Assembly: GCA_030839005.1 (NCBI GenBank)
Contig: JAUZEM010000341.1
Coordinates: 1 to 17,708, forward strand
Length of the DNA: 17,708 nucleotides
Direction of reading: 5' to 3'
Source: Actinomycetota bacterium
GTDB lineage: Bacteria > Actinomycetota > Acidimicrobiia > IMCC26256 > PALSA-610
Shown: positions 15,130 through 17,708 of the stretch, one piece after another
Layout: each line of letters opens with the position of its first letter
Position numbering within the stretch: the first letter of the stretch is position 1
Made by a program: the position numbers and the translations under genes
The notes under the pieces: generated by a model
Database searches by the model: none
What the model was told of the DNA's origin: nothing
The model's input: only the letters and a program-made list of their open reading frames with translations

Positions 15130-15779
15130 GAGACGCGGACCTCCTCGACCGGTTCTCCCAGGGTACCGGCACCGGCGATACCTCCCGACGCCAGGTAGAG
15201 CTTCTCCAACTCGACCTGGCGGCGGCCGGCGCGTTCCACTTTCTCGGGTGTATCGATGAGCGCTTGGAGCAACATCTCGCCGTCGCGCCAATCGTCGAAT
15301 TCGTCTTGCAGGGCGAACTTGAGCGACCGGATCGTCGGGGCGTCGGTGATCGTGCTCGTCCCGTTGAGGTGATACGTGTACGCGGCGATGAACCGCGGGA
15401 TGAGCACGCGGTAGACGCCGACGAGCTTCTCGATCGTGAGCTCTGGCGCCTCCGGTTCGCGGATCGCGTCCATGAACGTGACGAACGCGTCGTTCGGCGG
15501 CACGGTCAACCGCTCCGGGTTCATCTCGCGCAGCTCGGGCAACCGCTTGTGCCACAGCTCCGAGTGCCAGGCGTGGTGGTAGGTGTGACGACCGAGCACC
15601 AACTTCACGTCGAGCTCGGGGATCGTGGCGACCCACCCGCCGAGCACCTCGAAGAGTCGCATCTCGGCCCACTTGTAGTTGCCGACGCGCCGGGCCGATT
15701 CGTCGACCGCGAACAGCCCGGGGAGCTCTCGGCGGTCCCAGGGGGTGAACGGCGCGCGCGGCTTGCTCGTTTCGGTCAT
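15126..15779 (-). CDS. Ferritin-like partner protein, first gene of coupled trio
   Basis: 217 residues from ATG 15779. GTG 15794 would add five residues. Helix 1 holds WAEMRLFEVLGGWV (Glu39, Glu44). Helix 2 holds HTYHHAWHSELWHKRLPEL with Glu74-x-x-His77 and extra His68, His69 and His72. Helix 3 (about 118-138) has Tyr134 and His137 rather than a clear Glu, and helix 4 is LQDEFDDWRDGEMLL (Glu160, Asp163, Glu168). It therefore looks like a ferritin-like four-helix protein with an incomplete or altered metal site, perhaps a paralogous subunit of the DUF455-like protein encoded next. Its promoter region holds an 18-base palindrome. The gap from the EamA stop is 33 bases, so read-through from nadE-eamA is also possible. 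Confidence 0.75.
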   Translation of the reverse strand: MTETSKPRAPFTPWDRRELPGLFAVDESARRVGNYKWAEMRLFEVLGGWVATIPELDVKLVLGRHTYHHAWHSELWHKRLPELREMNPERLTVPPNDAFVTFMDAIREPEAPELTIEKLVGVYRVLIPRFIAAYTYHLNGTSTITDAPTIRSLKFALQDEFDDWRDGEMLLQALIDTPEKVERAGRRQVELEKLYLASGGIAGAGTLGEPVEEVRVS

Positions 15780-15799
15780 CGCGACGATTCTCACCGCGG

Positions 15800-15817
15800 C
15801 TTGACCGCTCGGTCAAG
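15800..15817. promoter_or_regulatory. Palindromic operator upstream of ferritin-like operon
   Basis: CTTGACCGCTCGGTCAAG has perfect 8-base arms (CTTGACCG and CGGTCAAG) around CT. It lies 20 bases before the ATG of the first ferritin-like gene and overlaps the EamA stop codon. Inverted TTGACCG arms with a 2-base centre are the usual form of TetR-family operators. No TetR gene is in the window, so the regulator is not identified. No convincing -10/-35 pair could be assigned around it. Confidence 0.55.
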
Positions 15818-16754
15818 TAGCTCGAGGAGCTCGCCAGGAGCGCGATTCGGCGACGAAGATGCCGAGGAGGATGATCGCCACGCCGGCGTAGCCGGCCCCT
15901 CCGAGCCGCTCCCCGACCCAGAGGCCGATGATCCCGGCCACGATCGGCTCGAACTGGAGGATCACCGCAGCGCGGGCCGGCTCGACGAATCGCTGTCCCC
16001 ACAGTTGCATCGTGAACGCGAGGGCGCTGCAGCACACCCCGGTCACGGCGGCGGCAACGAGAACGCGGGCGGTGACGTGACCAAGCCCGCCGATCGCGAC
16101 CACGGGAACGGCAAGTACCGCGAACACGACCATCTGCCCCGCAGTGAGCGCGACCGGGTCGAAGTGCTGGGTGAGGAACCCGCCCATCAGGATCCATATC
16201 GCGAAGAGAACGGCACATACGAGCGTGAGCGCGTCGCCCGAATGCAACCGCAACGTCGAGCCCTCCAGAAGGAAGAGGCCAAGTACGGCGCACACGACCG
16301 CAACAACAACGTTGCGCGACGGAGGACGACGCGTCACCGCGGTCTCGATGAGCGGCGTGAAAACGACGAGCAATCCGGTGATGAACGCCGAGTTCAGGGT
16401 CGTCGTCCGTTTCAGTCCTTCGTTCTGGAACCAGTACGCCGCGAATCCGACTGCGCCGAAGGCGACCACCGCGAGGAGGAACTCCTTCCGTCGATACGAC
16501 GTGTCAGCCGTCGACGGACCCTGCCAACCAGTGCGCAGCGCCAGCGGTACGAGCACAACTGCACCGATCAAGAATCGCAGCAGGTTGAACCCCACCGGGG
16601 TCACGTCCTTCAAGGCCGTCTGCACGAGCCTGAAAGTCGCTCCGTACGCGATCGTCGACGCGATCAGGGCGAGCTCGGGTACGAGCGGCCGCGCGGTTTC
16701 CCACGTGAGCGGGACAAACCCCCTCACACCGTCGGGATCCACGCTCCGCTCCAC
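15813..16754 (-). CDS. EamA/DMT-family transporter
   Basis: 313 residues from GTG 16754, which has no ribosome binding site. GTG at residue 10 is an alternative. About ten hydrophobic segments in two repeats (first half from ELALIASTIAYGATFRLV, second from LVCAVLFAIWILMGGFL) mark the drug/metabolite transporter superfamily, which exports amino acids, nucleotides or other small compounds. The EamA-like motif FNLLRFLIGAVVLVPLAL is in helix 2, and the second repeat ends EPIVAGIIGLWVGERLGGAGYAGVAIILLGIFVAE, a strong family signature. The substrate is unknown. The gap from the nadE stop is 21 bases, so cotranscription is likely. The start lies inside a degenerate copy of the dispersed repeat, which may have changed the N-terminus. 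Confidence 0.88.
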   Translation of the reverse strand: MERSVDPDGVRGFVPLTWETARPLVPELALIASTIAYGATFRLVQTALKDVTPVGFNLLRFLIGAVVLVPLALRTGWQGPSTADTSYRRKEFLLAVVAFGAVGFAAYWFQNEGLKRTTTLNSAFITGLLVVFTPLIETAVTRRPPSRNVVVAVVCAVLGLFLLEGSTLRLHSGDALTLVCAVLFAIWILMGGFLTQHFDPVALTAGQMVVFAVLAVPVVAIGGLGHVTARVLVAAAVTGVCCSALAFTMQLWGQRFVEPARAAVILQFEPIVAGIIGLWVGERLGGAGYAGVAIILLGIFVAESRSWRAPRAT

Positions 16755-16780
16755 TTCGGTCGCTGCGCTGTCGTCTCAAC
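16744..16780 (-). repeat. Possible degenerate copy of the dispersed repeat
   Basis: On the minus strand this stretch contains CGACAGCG, CGACCGAAG and GGAG in the same order and near the same spacing as copy C (13628-13680), needing about three mismatches and three one-base gaps over some 37 bases. It spans the nadE stop and EamA start. The low-complexity GC content makes chance similarity possible. Confidence 0.4.
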
Positions 16781-17708
16781 CGGGCCAGCGATTGGTGATC
16801 GGGAGCCGGCGATCCTTGCCGAAGGCTTTTGGAGACACGCGGACACCTGGGGCGGCCTGGCGCCGTTTGTACTCATTGCGATCGATCATCCGCGCGACGC
16901 GGCGCGTGAGATCGACGTCGTGACCGCGCGCGATCAGCTCGCCGACCGAGAGGTCGTCTTCGACGTACCCCTCAATGATCGGGTCGAGCACGTCGTACGG
17001 CGGCAACGAGTCGGAGTCGAGTTGACCGGGTGCCAGCTCGGCCGACGGCGGCTTCTCGATCACGCGGCGCGGGATGACGTCGCGACCCGACCGCTCGTTG
17101 AGGTCGTTGCAGAGTGCGTACACGAGCGTCTTCGGGACGTCCTTGATCACTGCGAAGCCACCGGCCATGTCGCCGTAGAGCGTCGCGTAACCGGTGGCCA
17201 TCTCGCTCTTGTTCCCCGTCGTCAGCACCATCCAACCGAACTTGTTCGAGATCGTCATGAGCACGTTGCCGCGGATGCGCGCCTGCACATTCTCCTCGGC
17301 CAGGCCCGGCTGCGAGCCTTCGAACATCGGCGCGAGCATGGCCTCGAAGGCGGCGTGCGCGGGCTCGATCGGCACGGTGAACGACCTGATCCCGAGATTC
17401 GCCGTGAGCGCCGTCGCATCGGAGATGCTGTGCTCACTCGAATATCGCGACGGCATCAACACGCCCGACACGTGCTCGGCTCCCAGCGCGTCGGTCGCGA
17501 TGGCCGCGACGAGGGCGGAGTCGATGCCGCCCGAGAGCCCGATGACGACGTTCGTGAATCCGTTCTTGCGCACGTAGTCGCGCGTCCCGAGCACGAGCGC
17601 TTCGTAGACCTCGTGCACAGGTGACAGGATCGGTTCGATGCGTGGGGGCACGCGTGTGTCGGGCGGACGGCGCTCGGACACCTGGATCTCCGGCAGCGGC
17701 AATGCCTC
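16776..17708 (-). CDS. nadE: NAD+ synthetase, C-terminal synthetase domain (partial, 5' end outside window)
   Basis: The frame is open to the window edge, so the first codons are missing. A TTG at 17702 is only an internal codon. Visible residues (counted from 17702) contain the PP-loop SGGIDS (57-62), VLMPSRYSSEHSISDA, ARIRGNVLMTISNKFG, LTTGNKSEMATGYATLYGDMAGGFAVIKDVPKT, PPSAELAPGQLDSDSLPPYDVLD and the C-terminal KAFGKDRRLPITNRWPG, all NadE signatures. It makes NAD+ from deamido-NAD+ with ATP. The acidic, Pro-rich start of the visible part resembles the linker after an N-terminal nitrilase-type glutaminase domain, so the full gene is probably the glutamine-dependent form, which is inference. 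Confidence 0.93.
   Translation of the reverse strand, partial: EALPLPEIQVSERRPPDTRVPPRIEPILSPVHEVYEALVLGTRDYVRKNGFTNVVIGLSGGIDSALVAAIATDALGAEHVSGVLMPSRYSSEHSISDATALTANLGIRSFTVPIEPAHAAFEAMLAPMFEGSQPGLAEENVQARIRGNVLMTISNKFGWMVLTTGNKSEMATGYATLYGDMAGGFAVIKDVPKTLVYALCNDLNERSGRDVIPRRVIEKPPSAELAPGQLDSDSLPPYDVLDPIIEGYVEDDLSVGELIARGHDVDLTRRVARMIDRNEYKRRQAAPGVRVSPKAFGKDRRLPITNRWPG

Overview
The window is GC-rich and densely coded, with no gene-free gap longer than about 145 bases. GTG starts, 1-8 nt stop/start overlaps and AGGAGG-type ribosome binding sites are common. It looks like an actinobacterial chromosome, and the gene order (DEAH helicase converging on a compact Tad secretion/pilus locus, with a divergent HAD-IB phosphatase behind the CpaE-like gene) is the actinobacterial 'helicase/secretion neighbourhood' also found around Rv3649-Rv3661 of Mycobacterium tuberculosis. 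The overall protein flavour suggests Acidimicrobiia or a relative, but that class assignment is inference.

Layout. 1-2056: an OB-fold protein on the minus strand, divergent from a translationally coupled lipoprotein plus LytR-CpsA-Psr (LCP) pair on the plus strand. 2060-4441: an MrfA/YprA-like DEAH helicase with a C-terminal four-cysteine cluster. 4405-9004 (minus): a seven-gene Tad operon transcribed cpaE-like, tadA, tadB, tadC, Flp-type pilin, TadE, TadE-like. Most of its junctions overlap, and its last gene overlaps the helicase tail antisense. 9085-9966 (plus): a SerB-like HAD-IB hydrolase with a C-terminal membrane segment. 9983-10118: a 13-bp perfect stem-loop and a 24-residue membrane peptide gene with a perfect AGGAGG site. 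10239-10329: a tRNA for selenocysteine (anticodon TCA). 10364-12074 (minus): an ECF sigma factor and a membrane-anchored beta-propeller protein, probably its regulator. 12127-13062 (minus): a group 2/RpoD-like sigma factor. 13207-13551 (plus): a small ABM-like protein. 13551-13680: a cluster of about 50-bp repeats. 13691-17708 (minus): an unknown protein, two ferritin-like proteins, an EamA transporter and the synthetase domain of NadE, which runs off the window edge.

The Tad genes together would make one envelope-spanning pilus or secretion machine: ATPase, two-part membrane platform, localisation factor, major pilin and minor pilins. The ferritin-like pair plus unknown gene form a tightly coupled three-gene unit behind a palindromic operator, and this is the best candidate here for an undescribed small pathway. 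The most unusual DNA-level signal is a roughly 50-bp repeat. It occurs as two full copies and one half copy after the ABM-like gene, and again at 47/50 identity inside the tadB coding sequence, where it is translated as residues 34-50. A degenerate relative lies at the start of the EamA gene.
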